Shown here in pieces: positions 19,047 through 28,599 of a DNA stretch of 64,000 nucleotides (position 1 is the first letter of the stretch; the number at the start of each line of letters is the position of its first letter). This DNA comes from Gloeotrichia echinulata CP02 (GTDB lineage Bacteria > Cyanobacteriota > Cyanobacteriia > Cyanobacteriales > Nostocaceae). Below the pieces are notes generated by a model. That model was not told the DNA's origin, did no database searches, and saw only the letters and a program-made list of their open reading frames with translations. The stretch is from contig CP051187.1 in the NCBI GenBank assembly GCA_038087035.1, positions 4,407,001 through 4,471,000 on the forward strand, in the 5' to 3' direction. The translations under genes and the position numbers were made by a program.

Positions 19047-21725
19047 ATGACTCCTATTGGTTCTAATAAAACGCACCGATTACAAATAGATTACATACCT
19101 TATATTATAGGGTGGTTTGGTAATTTTGTTCTCAACAATGCTTTGTTAGCGATGCTAATTTATCGTTATGATCCAGGTATTCCTAATGATAATAATTTAC
19201 CAATTTTAGTGCCATCAGCTTTAGTGGGAATGGCAATGATGGTGAGTCGAATTGGTGGAGCATTTGCACAGCCATTTGTTGGTTATTTATCAGATCGCTT
19301 TTGGAGTCCTTTGGGTAAAAGGAGGCCTTTTTTACTGATTAGTTTATTACCTCTAATTGGAGGGTTTTTCTTCCTTTTTAATCCACCAACTAATCTTAAT
19401 CAAATTGCCAGCGTTTTCTATTTAGGGTTAATGCTTTGGATTTTTTATGTGGGAATGGCAATCTATCATGTCCCCTATCTTGCATGGCTACCCACTTTGG
19501 CAAAAACACCTGAAGGACGGGTGAAACTCTCCACCCAAATTGGGGTTTTCGGACTAGTTGGTGCAACTATAGGAGGCATTATCGCGCCTTGGTTAACAGA
19601 TGCATATGGTTTTATGGGAATGGGAATAACGATTAGTCTTATGGGATTAATTACCCTAGCTATGCCAATTTTAGAAAAAGAGGAATATGCCCCCCCTAAA
19701 GGGAAATATCCGACTTTTAAAACTGCTGTATCCTCTGCCTTTTCCAATCCCAGTTTTCGTACTTATATTATGGCGATGATTCTCGCCTGGATGGTAATTA
19801 GTATTATTTCTGTAATTCCCACTTTTTTGGTCATTGCTTTACTGAAACGAGAAGTAAGTTTTGGAGCAGTCATTAATACTGCCATGATTGGCAGTGCGAT
19901 CGCTGGATTTGCTTTTGTTATCCCTCTATCGAAAAAATATGGCAAAAAACGAGTTTTTCAAGGCTCAATGATCTGGTATGGTGTAGGGATGATTATTATG
20001 GCAGTAGGTCGCTTTTGGTTTCAAGATTCCCTTCTGCCTTGGTTAATTACTATCATTATATCCCATTTAGCTTTAGCAAGCTTTTTTAGTTTACCTAATG
20101 CCATTTTATCTGATATTATTGAGGAAGACACGGAAAAAGAGGGAAGTAGAAGAGAAGCTATATTTTTTGGTACACGAGGACTAATTATTCAATTTAGTCA
20201 GGGATTCGGATCATTATTGACTGGATTAATCTTGATGTTAGGGAAAACGCCGAGTAATCCTTGGGGAGTTCAAATTGCCTTTCTATTTGCAGGCTTATTA
20301 TCTCTAGGTGCTGCTAAGATGCTAGGTTTCTATCCAGATGTAATTAACACCATGAATCACCACAATTCTGTATCCCCATCAGACACACCATCAGACATAA
20401 GCAAATCAAAGAAAAAGAATTCTCAATTGCCTTGGCGACTCATCCTTTTAGGTTTATTGGGGTTTTTATCAACTTTGGTTTATCCCTCTAGCCGTAATTT
20501 TATCTTAGAAAGAATCACGTCTTCAGGAAGTACGACAGAAGCTGATCCTGTTGCTGTTAATACTGTCGCTTCTAAGGCTCTTCCTGTGAGAACATTAGTA
20601 GTTAATCCAGTTACTAATCATCAAGAATCCCGTCGCTATGCAGGAAATGTTGTAGTTAAACGTACTAGTGACATAGGATTTGAGCAATCTGGGACATTAG
20701 TTTCTTTATTAGTTGAAGAAGGCCAAGAGGTCAAGAAAGGGTCGTTAATTGCCATCCTTGATACTAGAAATTTACAAGTACAAAAACGAGAACTGTTAGC
20801 ACAGCGAGCACAAGCTGTGGCTCAACTGCAAGAATTACAAGCCGGTCCTCGTTCTCAAGCCATTGCAGCGTCCAAAGCTAAAGTCAGGGATCTTAAAGAA
20901 CAAATGGTTTTAGCCCAGGCCAAATTCGAAAGAAGACAAAATTTGCTCAAAGCTGGTGCAATCTCATCAGAACAACTTGAAGAAGTGAGGACAGATGTCA
21001 AAGCCCAACAAGCGCGAGTTGATGAGGCACAAAGTCAGGTAGATGAACTCCTGGCTGGAAGTCGCCCCGAACAGATTTCCTTGCAAAAGTCCGTGATTGA
21101 CCAATTTAATGCTCAAATTGAAAGGATTTACCTAGATATTCAAAAAAGCCAACTCAAAGCTCCCTATAGTGGTACTATTGCCCAGCAAAATGTCAATATT
21201 GGTACTGTTGTCACTTCTGGTCAAGCCATTGTCCGCTTAGTAGAAGATAATAGTCTAGAAGCTAGGATTGGTATTCCCTCAGAAACAGCGAATAAATTGC
21301 CTATTGGTAGCACCCATCGCTTAAAAATCGCAGAACAGGTGATTACTGGGAAAGTGACCTCGATTTTACCCCTGCTTGACTCCACAACCCGCACAGTTAC
21401 TGTCATTTTCAACTTAAATCAGACTAGAGGAATTCGCTCAGGGCAAATCGTCAGTGTAGAACTATCCCAGTCTATACCCTTATCAGGCTATTGGTTACCA
21501 ACAGGAGCTTTAGTTAAAGGAACGCGGGGGTTATGGTCTTGTTATGTGTTAGGAAAAGCAAATCCCAAGAATCCTCGAATGTTTAGTATTAAACGCAAAG
21601 ATCTAGAGGTTCTCTCCATTCAAGGCGATCGCCTGTTAGTGAGAGGGACATTAACCCCTGGTGATCAAGTCATTATTGAAGGCGCAGATCGCATTGTTGC
21701 TGATCAAATGGTACAAGTTTGGTAA
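19047..21725 (+). CDS. MFS (GPH-like) transporter fused to HlyD/RND membrane fusion protein
   Basis: Two transport modules share one frame. From this ATG, residues 1 to about 440 form a 12-helix sugar-symporter-like MFS domain (YIIGWFGNFVLNN, GYLSDRFWSPLGKRRP, and EEDTEKEGSRREA before the last helices). After a linker and another helix (LILLGLLGFLSTLVYP), about 490-890 is an RND-type periplasmic adaptor: a biotinyl-lipoyl-like segment (VEEGQEVKKGSLIAILDT), a long coiled-coil hairpin, and the return strand SQLKAPYSGTIAQQNVNIGT. An in-frame TTG at 18936 would add 37 residues; neither start has a good ribosome site, and I prefer ATG because MFS relatives have short N-termini. The RND permease follows 220 bp on. 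It may serve as the adaptor of that pump. The helix count and topology are read by eye. Confidence 0.88.
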   Translation: MTPIGSNKTHRLQIDYIPYIIGWFGNFVLNNALLAMLIYRYDPGIPNDNNLPILVPSALVGMAMMVSRIGGAFAQPFVGYLSDRFWSPLGKRRPFLLISLLPLIGGFFFLFNPPTNLNQIASVFYLGLMLWIFYVGMAIYHVPYLAWLPTLAKTPEGRVKLSTQIGVFGLVGATIGGIIAPWLTDAYGFMGMGITISLMGLITLAMPILEKEEYAPPKGKYPTFKTAVSSAFSNPSFRTYIMAMILAWMVISIISVIPTFLVIALLKREVSFGAVINTAMIGSAIAGFAFVIPLSKKYGKKRVFQGSMIWYGVGMIIMAVGRFWFQDSLLPWLITIIISHLALASFFSLPNAILSDIIEEDTEKEGSRREAIFFGTRGLIIQFSQGFGSLLTGLILMLGKTPSNPWGVQIAFLFAGLLSLGAAKMLGFYPDVINTMNHHNSVSPSDTPSDISKSKKKNSQLPWRLILLGLLGFLSTLVYPSSRNFILERITSSGSTTEADPVAVNTVASKALPVRTLVVNPVTNHQESRRYAGNVVVKRTSDIGFEQSGTLVSLLVEEGQEVKKGSLIAILDTRNLQVQKRELLAQRAQAVAQLQELQAGPRSQAIAASKAKVRDLKEQMVLAQAKFERRQNLLKAGAISSEQLEEVRTDVKAQQARVDEAQSQVDELLAGSRPEQISLQKSVIDQFNAQIERIYLDIQKSQLKAPYSGTIAQQNVNIGTVVTSGQAIVRLVEDNSLEARIGIPSETANKLPIGSTHRLKIAEQVITGKVTSILPLLDSTTRTVTVIFNLNQTRGIRSGQIVSVELSQSIPLSGYWLPTGALVKGTRGLWSCYVLGKANPKNPRMFSIKRKDLEVLSIQGDRLLVRGTLTPGDQVIIEGADRIVADQMVQVW

Positions 21726-21945
21726 GCTCTTCTCCCTAAGAGAATGTTTGAAAAGTTACATTTTAACAAAAAAGCTCCCAGGGTATAAGCGGTCAATCCG
21801 TAGATTATGTTTTTGTAAAAAGATTTAATCTTTGCCACTCGCGTTAAAATGCTTTTTTTTGGTTCACTAACAATAAAAACGTGTATTGAGTTTTGCATAA
21901 GCGTTGGAGCATTTAACTGGCATATTTTCAATTTTATGGACTGGA

Positions 21946-24900
21946 ATGAAAGACTTATTTTATCGCAACTCTAAGCTGCTAATTCTCACCTTAACTCTCA
22001 TTGTCGTATGGGGATTATCTTCCTTTGAGTTAATCCCTCGCATGGAAGATCCACCGACTATTAATCGCACGGCAGACATCACCACCTTTTTACCTGGTGC
22101 TAGTCCCTATCGAGTGGAATCCTTGATTACCGAAAAGATTGAACAATCTCTATCTAGTATTAAAGAAATTGATACCATTGACTCTACGTCCGAGTTAGGA
22201 CAATCGAGAGTGGGTATTTCCCTCAAGGATGAAATTACAGATACAGATCCAGTTTGGTCACGGATTCGAGATCGAATAGCTGATATCATTCCCCAACTTC
22301 CCCCAGAAGCTCAAAGACCGATATATGAAGAAGGAGATAGTCAAGCCTTTAGTTTATTAACCGCTCTAACTTGGGAATTGGATACACCTCCTAATTACTC
22401 GATTTTGCGTCGCATTGGTCTGGAATTATTTGATGACTTTGAGAACCTTTGGGGAACAGATAAAGTTGAATTAGTGGGTGTTCCTGCTGAAGAAATCATG
22501 GTCACTATTGATCCAGATAAGTTATCTGCATTAGGTTTAACAGTAGCAGAGGTTTCCCAGCAAATTCAAACTAGTGATGCCAAAGTGGCAGCAGGACAAC
22601 TTCGCAGTAACCGCAATGATTTGTTATTAGAAGTAGATACCAGCTTAAAATCTCTGTCTAGAATTAGAGAGATTCCCATTCGTTACAGTAATGGAGGACA
22701 ATTTACCCGCTTAGGGGACATTGCTTTGGTGACTAAGGGCATTGAAGACCCACCACCAGAATTAACCATAATTGATGGAAAACCTGCCATTGTCATTGCC
22801 GTGATGATGGAATCAGGTCAACGGATTGATGAATGGACTGCAGCTGCGGAAAAAATAATAGATCGCTTTCGTCAAGGACTTCCTAATGGTGTCAGCCTAA
22901 ATATCATTTTTGAGCAAAATCGCTATGTAGTAGCGCGACTAGAGGGATTATTTGCCAATATGTGGTTAGGTGTTGGTTGCGTTATGTTGACTGCTTTTGT
23001 GATGATGGGGTGGCGAGCAGCAATTGTCATGGGAACGTCTTTACCCTTATCTATCCTCATGGTATTTGGGGGTATGAATTTCTTCCAAATTCCCCTGCAT
23101 CAAATGTCAGTGACTGGAATTGTGATTGCTTTGGGAATTTTGATTGATAATTCCATTGTCGTTGTTGATGAAATACAAAAAGGCTTACAAGAAGGGATTT
23201 CTGCCAAGATTGTAATTCCGCAAACGGTAAAATATTTGGGCATTCCCTTAATGGCTTCTACCCTCACCACAATTTTGTCCTTTATGCCAATTGCCTTATT
23301 AGAGGGAGGAACAGGGGAATTTGTGAGATCCATTGCCCAAAGTGTAATGTTAGCCTTAGTTAGCTCTCTGTTCTTAGCATTAACAATTATTCCCGTTCTC
23401 AGTGTCCGACTACACGAATTGAGCCGACCCAAAAACCATTTGCTCAGTGCATGGTGGAATGCAGGAATTAGTTTTCCTGCTTTAACTTGGCTTTACCGCC
23501 GGATTCTGAGTGGGATTTTGTTTGTGCCAATTCTGGGAATTATTTTAGGATTACTCCTACCTCTGGCTGGGTTTGTCGTAGCTGCGGATTTACCGGAACA
23601 GTTTTTCCCACCTGCAGAAAGAGATCAATTAACCATTGAAATACAACTTTCATCCACGACTGCTTTAGAGGTAACCACAGAAAAAGTCAAGCAAGCACAA
23701 AAAACTCTCCTCAATAATCCGGAAGTTAAAGCAGTTCAATGGTTTTTAGGACGTAATGCTCCACCCTTTTATTACAATTTGTCGGATGGAATTAGAGATA
23801 CCTCTAATTTTGCTCAAGGTTTGATTCAGCTTAATTCTGCTACCGAGAATCCTAAATTTATTCAAAGTTTAGAATCACAATTGAAGCAAATACTACCAAT
23901 GGCAAGGGTATCGGTACGTCTTCTAGAACAAGGTCCACCTGTTAGCGCTCCCATCGAATTACGAATTTATGGTTCAGATGTGAATATTCTCAGAGAAGTA
24001 GGAGAAGAATTGAGAACAGAACTTGCTAAACTCCCTGATATTTCCTATTCAGTCGCTGATTTAAGTGAAATTGAACCCAAATTAGGGTTAAAAATTAATG
24101 AAGAAACAGCCAGGCTGACCGGGTTAGATAATGCCATGATTGCTAATCAACTCAATACCCTCTTAGAAGGATCTGTGGGCGGATCGATTTTAGAATCAAC
24201 GGAAGAATTACCTGTGCGCGTCAGGGTGAGTAACAGCAATCGCTCAAATCTTCAACAAATTGCTTCTTTAGATCTGTTGGGAGGAGAATCTCAGTCTGGA
24301 CGACCCAATATCCCTGTTTCATCGCTTGTAGATTTCCAACTGATTCCAGAATTAGCGGTTATTCCTCGACGCAATGGTAAGCGAGTTAATACAGTTCAAG
24401 GTTTTATTCAACCAGATAGTTTAGCTTCCACAGTTTTAGATGAATTCCGAGCAAATCTAGACTCAGGAGATTTTCGTCTTCCTCTGGGTTATACCCTCGA
24501 ATTTGGAGGAGAAGAAGAAGAAAGAAATAGTGCATTAGCTGGTCTGGTCGCTAGTGTAGGTGTGTTGACGATTTTGCTCATATCCACTCTGGTTCTATCT
24601 TTTAACTCTTTCCGTTTTGCAGCTTTAATTACTTTCGTGGGAATCAGTTCTATTGGATTAGCATTATTATCTCTGTGGTTATCTAAGTATCCATTAGGAT
24701 TTATGTCAATCGTGGGAACCATTGGCTTAGTTGGACTAGCAATGAACGATAGCATTCTTATATTAGCTGCTTTAGAAGATTTACCTCTTGATTCTCGAAA
24801 CAACCGTCAAGAAATACGAGAAGTCATTGTTACTTCAACTCGCCATGTCTTAACCACGACCTTAACTACTGTGACTGGGTTTATGCCACTATTTCTCTAT

Positions 24901-25086
24901 GGTGGATCATTTTGGGGACCTTTAGCAATCTGTATTTCTGGAGGTGTTTTAGGTGCGACTTTCTTGGCTTTGATATTTATACCTTCAGTATGGTTTTATC
25001 CCCGCATTTCTTACAAATTGAATTGGGGCTTATTAGACCTCTTGCAAAAATCCCTCAGAGGATGTTTTAAAAGTGGGAAGGGGTAG
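21946..25086 (+). CDS. RND efflux permease (AcrB/HAE type)
   Basis: This full-length RND permease has 1046 residues from this ATG; an in-frame TTG at 21904 would give 1060. The helix-1 region (LLILTLTLIVVWGLSSF) is followed by PRMEDPPTINR, two large periplasmic loops, a TM4 motif GILIDNSIVVVDEI in which the usual second Asp is Asn, and GLVGLAMNDSILIL in place of the Lys-containing TM10 motif of AcrB; both substitutions occur in many RND relatives. The adaptor is probably the HlyD half of the preceding fusion protein; no TolC-type outer-membrane gene is nearby. It probably exports the cluster product. It is the last gene of the run, and a stem-loop follows about 100 bp downstream. Confidence 0.92.
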   Translation: MKDLFYRNSKLLILTLTLIVVWGLSSFELIPRMEDPPTINRTADITTFLPGASPYRVESLITEKIEQSLSSIKEIDTIDSTSELGQSRVGISLKDEITDTDPVWSRIRDRIADIIPQLPPEAQRPIYEEGDSQAFSLLTALTWELDTPPNYSILRRIGLELFDDFENLWGTDKVELVGVPAEEIMVTIDPDKLSALGLTVAEVSQQIQTSDAKVAAGQLRSNRNDLLLEVDTSLKSLSRIREIPIRYSNGGQFTRLGDIALVTKGIEDPPPELTIIDGKPAIVIAVMMESGQRIDEWTAAAEKIIDRFRQGLPNGVSLNIIFEQNRYVVARLEGLFANMWLGVGCVMLTAFVMMGWRAAIVMGTSLPLSILMVFGGMNFFQIPLHQMSVTGIVIALGILIDNSIVVVDEIQKGLQEGISAKIVIPQTVKYLGIPLMASTLTTILSFMPIALLEGGTGEFVRSIAQSVMLALVSSLFLALTIIPVLSVRLHELSRPKNHLLSAWWNAGISFPALTWLYRRILSGILFVPILGIILGLLLPLAGFVVAADLPEQFFPPAERDQLTIEIQLSSTTALEVTTEKVKQAQKTLLNNPEVKAVQWFLGRNAPPFYYNLSDGIRDTSNFAQGLIQLNSATENPKFIQSLESQLKQILPMARVSVRLLEQGPPVSAPIELRIYGSDVNILREVGEELRTELAKLPDISYSVADLSEIEPKLGLKINEETARLTGLDNAMIANQLNTLLEGSVGGSILESTEELPVRVRVSNSNRSNLQQIASLDLLGGESQSGRPNIPVSSLVDFQLIPELAVIPRRNGKRVNTVQGFIQPDSLASTVLDEFRANLDSGDFRLPLGYTLEFGGEEEERNSALAGLVASVGVLTILLISTLVLSFNSFRFAALITFVGISSIGLALLSLWLSKYPLGFMSIVGTIGLVGLAMNDSILILAALEDLPLDSRNNRQEIREVIVTSTRHVLTTTLTTVTGFMPLFLYGGSFWGPLAICISGGVLGATFLALIFIPSVWFYPRISYKLNWGLLDLLQKSLRGCFKSGKG

Positions 25087-25125
25087 TAAGAGGGTTTCAG
25101 GTATATTTATTTTTAGCTTAACCCG

Positions 25126-25172
25126 GCAGAAGCCCCACATCATACCCGAAGTTGGTGTGGGATGAATGACGG
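25126..25172. repeat. Short stem-loop resembling an IS605-type right end
   Basis: CCCACATC and GGTGTGGG form a small hairpin around an ACCCGAAG-type loop and are followed by GATGAATGAC, a layout common at tnpB ends in Nostocales. No transposase remains beside it. The assignment is by resemblance only. Confidence 0.35.
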
Positions 25173-25186
25173 GATAAAAACGAGAC

Positions 25187-25230
25187 GCCCTCTAATTGTT
25201 TTTTACCGCAGGTAAAACAGATTAGAGGGC
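25187..25230 (+). terminator. Long inverted repeat downstream of the RND permease
   Basis: GCCCTCTAATTG... pairs with ...CAGATTAGAGGGC, giving two arms of about 20 bases around a CGCA loop with one or two mismatches. A weak T-rich stretch (GTTGAGTTTTTC) follows. It is the first strong hairpin after the biosynthetic run and could terminate it; it could also be part of a dispersed repeat. Confidence 0.45.
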
Positions 25231-25320
25231 AGTTGAGTTTTTCTCAATATCTTGAGATAGGTAATCACTTCTTGCTATTGTATTCAGTGACGACAAAGCC
25301 TAAAATGCTGGTCTAACATA

Positions 25321-25347
25321 GTACCTTCTCCCAAAGGGAGAAGGTAC
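25321..25347. repeat. Perfect palindrome with 12-bp arms
   Basis: GTACCTTCTCCC and GGGAGAAGGTAC flank AAA. It lies in the gene-free stretch after the cluster. No T-tract follows, so it looks like one of the short palindromic repeats common in Nostocales rather than a terminator. Confidence 0.5.
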
Positions 25348-25439
25348 GCCAAGAAAACTGAAAATATGGGGTTTTATAGGGAAATGCAACCGTGTATGCG
25401 TTGCTGCCTCCTGTAAGTAAAATTTTCAAGGAAACTAGT

Positions 25440-25635
25440 TTGAACTTGGAATTTTTTTAAGACCAAAAGTGGGGCAGGGCACGTACCTCACTATAAAATG
25501 CTGTGGTGGGAAAAATGGAGTACCACGTTCGCGTAGCGTCCCGCAGGGAAAGAAGTTCCTGATATCCTTAACAGGACTCGGAAGCCTACACCACATTGCT
25601 TGCAATTGGTGTAGGAGTGTCACTAATATGGTTTT
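25440..25635 (+). mobile_element. IS605-type 3' remnant
   Basis: No intact gene is present. The stretch contains the palindromic short repeat CGTAGCGTCCCGCAGGGA, and near its right side GGAAGCCTACACC...GGTGTAGGAGTGTCAC, a hairpin closely like the one that closes the tnpB remnant at 53716-53744. It is therefore read as the decayed right end of an IS605-type element. The MITE-like element at 25636 has landed next to this hairpin. Confidence 0.45.
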
Positions 25636-25775
25636 AGGACTTACGCATGAGTAACGAAAAATCAAGGGTTTGGGTTGGGCATGGGGCATAGGGCAGAGGG
25701 ATCGAAAAATTCACCAATGCCCCATGCCCTATGCCCTATGCCCGATCTCCACGAATAGCCTAGTGCGTAAGTCCT
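25636..25775. mobile_element. MITE-like element, 140 bp, TIR AGGACTTACGCA
   Basis: It begins AGGACTTACGCA and ends TGCGTAAGTCCT, exact inverted repeats. The interior is a second large imperfect palindrome built from GGGCATGGGGCATAGGGCA and its complement. The flanking heptamers TGGTTTT and GGGTTTT differ at one base and could be a target-site duplication. The same termini bound the larger element at 46806-47249. No gene is present. Confidence 0.65.
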
Positions 25776-25961
25776 GGGTTTTTTTTAATTACCATTGTCA
25801 CATAAATATAATATATACCTGAAGTTCCTACCTATGTAGAAACGTTGCGTTTAATGTATTTACATTTTGGTCTGTATAAAAGCAAATAGCTGTAATATTT
25901 CTCAAAGTTGAGAAACTTTACTCATGATAGAGTAAGAAAATGAGGAACTTGTGAGGGGATT

Positions 25962-26669
25962 TCACTTGCAACTACTTCTTAAATGCAACATAATGCCAGC
26001 AGGTAGCCCATCCCAAAGGGGAGTATTGACATCAGCTTTTCGCAAGCCTTCTGCTGTCCAAGTATTACAATTTCTTAATATAGAGTAACTTCCCACCGCT
26101 GCATAAAAACCTGCATTAGCAGTGTGACCATTACCTAGGCGAATTTTTCTACCCTGTGCATCTTGTTCAAAGGTAGCTTGAATAAATTCCATTAAGTTTA
26201 AATAATCTGTCTGATTTACTTTAATACATTTAACTTCGAGATAATCTGGAATTAATTGATAACCTTGAACATAGATTATAGAGGGTGTTGGTAAAAATAA
26301 GGCTCTAAAAGTCGTGGATAAATTTAAATATGCAAGAGTTGGGGTTGTCATATAAAAATCGCGTTCGCCCCAACCAAAGCTTAAATATTTGTAATCATGA
26401 TAATTATCTATTCCACCGATTCTATCTAGAGATATATATATAGTCCAATCAAAAACATAATTTCTTGTAGGTACTATAATATCAGAATGAATCCCCCTAT
26501 TAGCAACACAAATATCTACATCACAATGAGCATGTGAATAAGTGCCCCATTTTCTAGGTATTAACAACCCAATTGCTAATAAAGCTAAACTCGATAAAAC
26601 AAACCCAAAAAAGTAACGACTACAACGACATAAGAGGCGGTGAACACCTGAGTTATTGGTATTTTTCAT
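25962..26669 (-). CDS. DUF2459 membrane-anchored protein
   Basis: This DUF2459-type protein has 235 residues; the family was once listed as urease-associated, and its biochemical role is unknown. An N-terminal membrane helix (YFFGFVLSSLALLAIGLL) precedes an extracytoplasmic domain with GIHSDIIVPTRN, SFGWGERDFYMTTPT and CNTWTAEGLRKA; the invariant-looking Cys and His suggest a possible peptidase-like active site, which is speculation. An ATG at 26720 would add 17 residues; I prefer 26669 because AGGGG lies 8 bp before it and nothing like it precedes the other. It stands alone, divergent from the lipid kinase. Confidence 0.8.
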   Translation of the reverse strand: MKNTNNSGVHRLLCRCSRYFFGFVLSSLALLAIGLLIPRKWGTYSHAHCDVDICVANRGIHSDIIVPTRNYVFDWTIYISLDRIGGIDNYHDYKYLSFGWGERDFYMTTPTLAYLNLSTTFRALFLPTPSIIYVQGYQLIPDYLEVKCIKVNQTDYLNLMEFIQATFEQDAQGRKIRLGNGHTANAGFYAAVGSYSILRNCNTWTAEGLRKADVNTPLWDGLPAGIMLHLRSSCK

Positions 26670-26794
26670 AACACTTGACCCCTGTTTAATTATCAACCGC
26701 AGCAGATATAAGCCACACATTTAATTTTTCAACAAAATCTGTACACTTCTACTTTCCTGCTTCCCAATTCCCCAATCATCTAAAGGTCCTTCCC

Positions 26795-27673
26795 ATGAGT
26801 CCCCGCGCACTTCTGTTAATAAATCGTCATGCTCGCCAAGGACAAAAACGTCTCAGAGAAGCAATTGATTGCTTAGAGAACCTAGGTATTGATTTAATCG
26901 AGGAATCGACAGAAAACGCCAAACACCTTCGTGAAGTCATCTTGCAATATCAGCATGAAGTTGATTTAGTCATCATTGGTGGTGGCGATGGTACCCTGAA
27001 TGCGGCAGTAGATGCTTTAGTTACAACCGAGTTACCTTTGGGAATTTTACCATTAGGAACTGCCAACGATTTGGCCAGGACTTTAAAAATTCCTAACTCT
27101 TTACTCGAAGCTTGTAAAATCATTGCCAACGGAGAACAAAGACGTATTGATTTAGGGTGGGTAAACGGCAAATATTTTTTTAATGTTGCTAGTTTAGGAC
27201 TAAGTGTAAAAATTACCCAACGACTGACCAAAGAAGTAAAGCGCCGTTGGGGAATATTCGCTTATTTAGCCACTGCATTGCGGGTGATTTGGGAAGCTAG
27301 ACCTTTTAGCGCAGAAATTCGAGTCAATGGCGAATCAATTCATGGGCGAACGGTACAAATAGCCGTAGGAAATGGTCGTTATTATGGCGGTGGGATGGCA
27401 GTAGTTCACGATGCTACAATCGATGACCAAAGGCTAGATCTTTACAGTTTAGAAATTGAACATTGGTGGCAAATAATACTTTTACTCCCAGCACTGCGAC
27501 AAGGAAGACATATAAATCGGCGACAAGTCAGGTTTCTTCAGGGTCAAGAAATTGAAGTGTATACTCGTAAAGAGCGTCCCATAAATACGGATGGTGAAAT
27601 TACAACCCATACACCAGCCCACTTCCGAGTTATACCTCAAGCTTTAGCGGTTTTCGTGCCACCATTACCATAG
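26795..27673 (+). CDS. YegS/BmrU-type lipid kinase (DAGK family)
   Basis: This 292-residue member of the diacylglycerol-kinase catalytic family has the glycine-rich motif GGGDGTLNAA near residue 63 and PLGTANDLARTL near 87, both part of the nucleotide site. NGRYYGGGM and the C-terminal NTDGE complete the family pattern. It should phosphorylate a lipid such as diacylglycerol at the cytoplasmic face of the membrane; the true substrate is not evident. The exoD-like gene begins 52 bp downstream on the same strand. Confidence 0.9.
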   Translation: MSPRALLLINRHARQGQKRLREAIDCLENLGIDLIEESTENAKHLREVILQYQHEVDLVIIGGGDGTLNAAVDALVTTELPLGILPLGTANDLARTLKIPNSLLEACKIIANGEQRRIDLGWVNGKYFFNVASLGLSVKITQRLTKEVKRRWGIFAYLATALRVIWEARPFSAEIRVNGESIHGRTVQIAVGNGRYYGGGMAVVHDATIDDQRLDLYSLEIEHWWQIILLLPALRQGRHINRRQVRFLQGQEIEVYTRKERPINTDGEITTHTPAHFRVIPQALAVFVPPLP

Positions 27674-27725
27674 ATTTAAAAGGTAAAAGCAGCTATCGTG
27701 GAAAATAGCAATTAACTGACACCAA

Positions 27726-28331
27726 ATGCATCTGAGATTTTCTCAAGACATCAAGTCACTTTTGCAACGCCTAGCCGAACAGCCACTGACACTAGGCGAT
27801 ATTCTCGCAGAAACCTCCGAAAGGGGTTTTAGCTTGGTGATTGCATTATTAGTGTTGCCATTTTTGTTTCCCATGCCACCAGGATTAACTGGCCCTTTTG
27901 GTGGTGCCTGCTTGCTGTTGTCAATGCAGATGGTGTTAGGGAGGCGATCGCCTTGGTTACCCCAAAAGATTGCTAACTACAAATTTCCTCGCCCTTTTGC
28001 CGAGATAATTTTGCAAAACCTGCGTCGAATCACTAAGATATTAGAGAAAATTGCCCGTCCCCGATGGGCGAAAATAGCAAATAATCCTTGGATTTGGCGA
28101 TTAAATGGGCTTTGCATTTCTTGGTTGACAATATTACTAATTTCACCAATTCCCCTGACCAATCCCATCCCCACCGTAGGTATTTTACTGTTAGCAGTTG
28201 CCACAATTGAATCGGATGGGTTATTGATGTGCATTAGCTATATCATTACTGTATTAATTACCTTATTATTTGGATTTATTGGCTATGGATTGTGGTTAGC
28301 TCCCGGTTTACTGCCAAGTATTTTTAAATGA
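27726..28331 (+). CDS. ExoD family membrane protein
   Basis: This 201-residue protein matches the ExoD (exopolysaccharide synthesis) family: an N-terminal amphipathic part (LAEQPLTLGDILAE), then PFLFPMPPGLTGPFG, LLSMQMVLGRRSPWLP and hydrophobic segments near 128-145, 150-165 and 170-195. ExoD affects exopolysaccharide production in rhizobia; its molecular role is unknown. It ends just before a small hairpin. Confidence 0.85.
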   Translation: MHLRFSQDIKSLLQRLAEQPLTLGDILAETSERGFSLVIALLVLPFLFPMPPGLTGPFGGACLLLSMQMVLGRRSPWLPQKIANYKFPRPFAEIILQNLRRITKILEKIARPRWAKIANNPWIWRLNGLCISWLTILLISPIPLTNPIPTVGILLLAVATIESDGLLMCISYIITVLITLLFGFIGYGLWLAPGLLPSIFK

Positions 28332-28335
28332 TAAA

Positions 28336-28360
28336 AGCCCTCAGTCTACGGCTGAGGGCT
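28336..28360 (+). terminator. Stem-loop directly after exoD-like gene
   Basis: AGCCCTCAG and CTGAGGGCT form a 9-bp perfect stem 5 bp after the stop codon. No T-tract follows, so termination is possible but not shown. Confidence 0.4.
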
Positions 28361-28599
28361 GTCATGGAATTAAAGTGCATCTACCTTCTCTATATCCCTC
28401 TGATTTTTCTCTCCATCAGGAAAAATTGAATTTGAGATAATTTAAACTTACTCAGGACTCAATACGGTTCGGTTAAGAGTCGTAGTTGTTTTCTAGCTTT
28501 TAGCTCAATACAGTTCAGTTAGACTCCAATGGTATACACTGTAGGGAACATCCAAAATCTTTTCTTCTAATGACAATTTTATTCATGCCGTGCCCCTAC

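Noticed and set aside
25087..25440. Small genes between the RND permease and the DUF2459 gene
   Set aside because: Only hairpins, short palindromic repeats and IS remnants are visible; open frames there run through palindromic repeats and have no recognisable start context.
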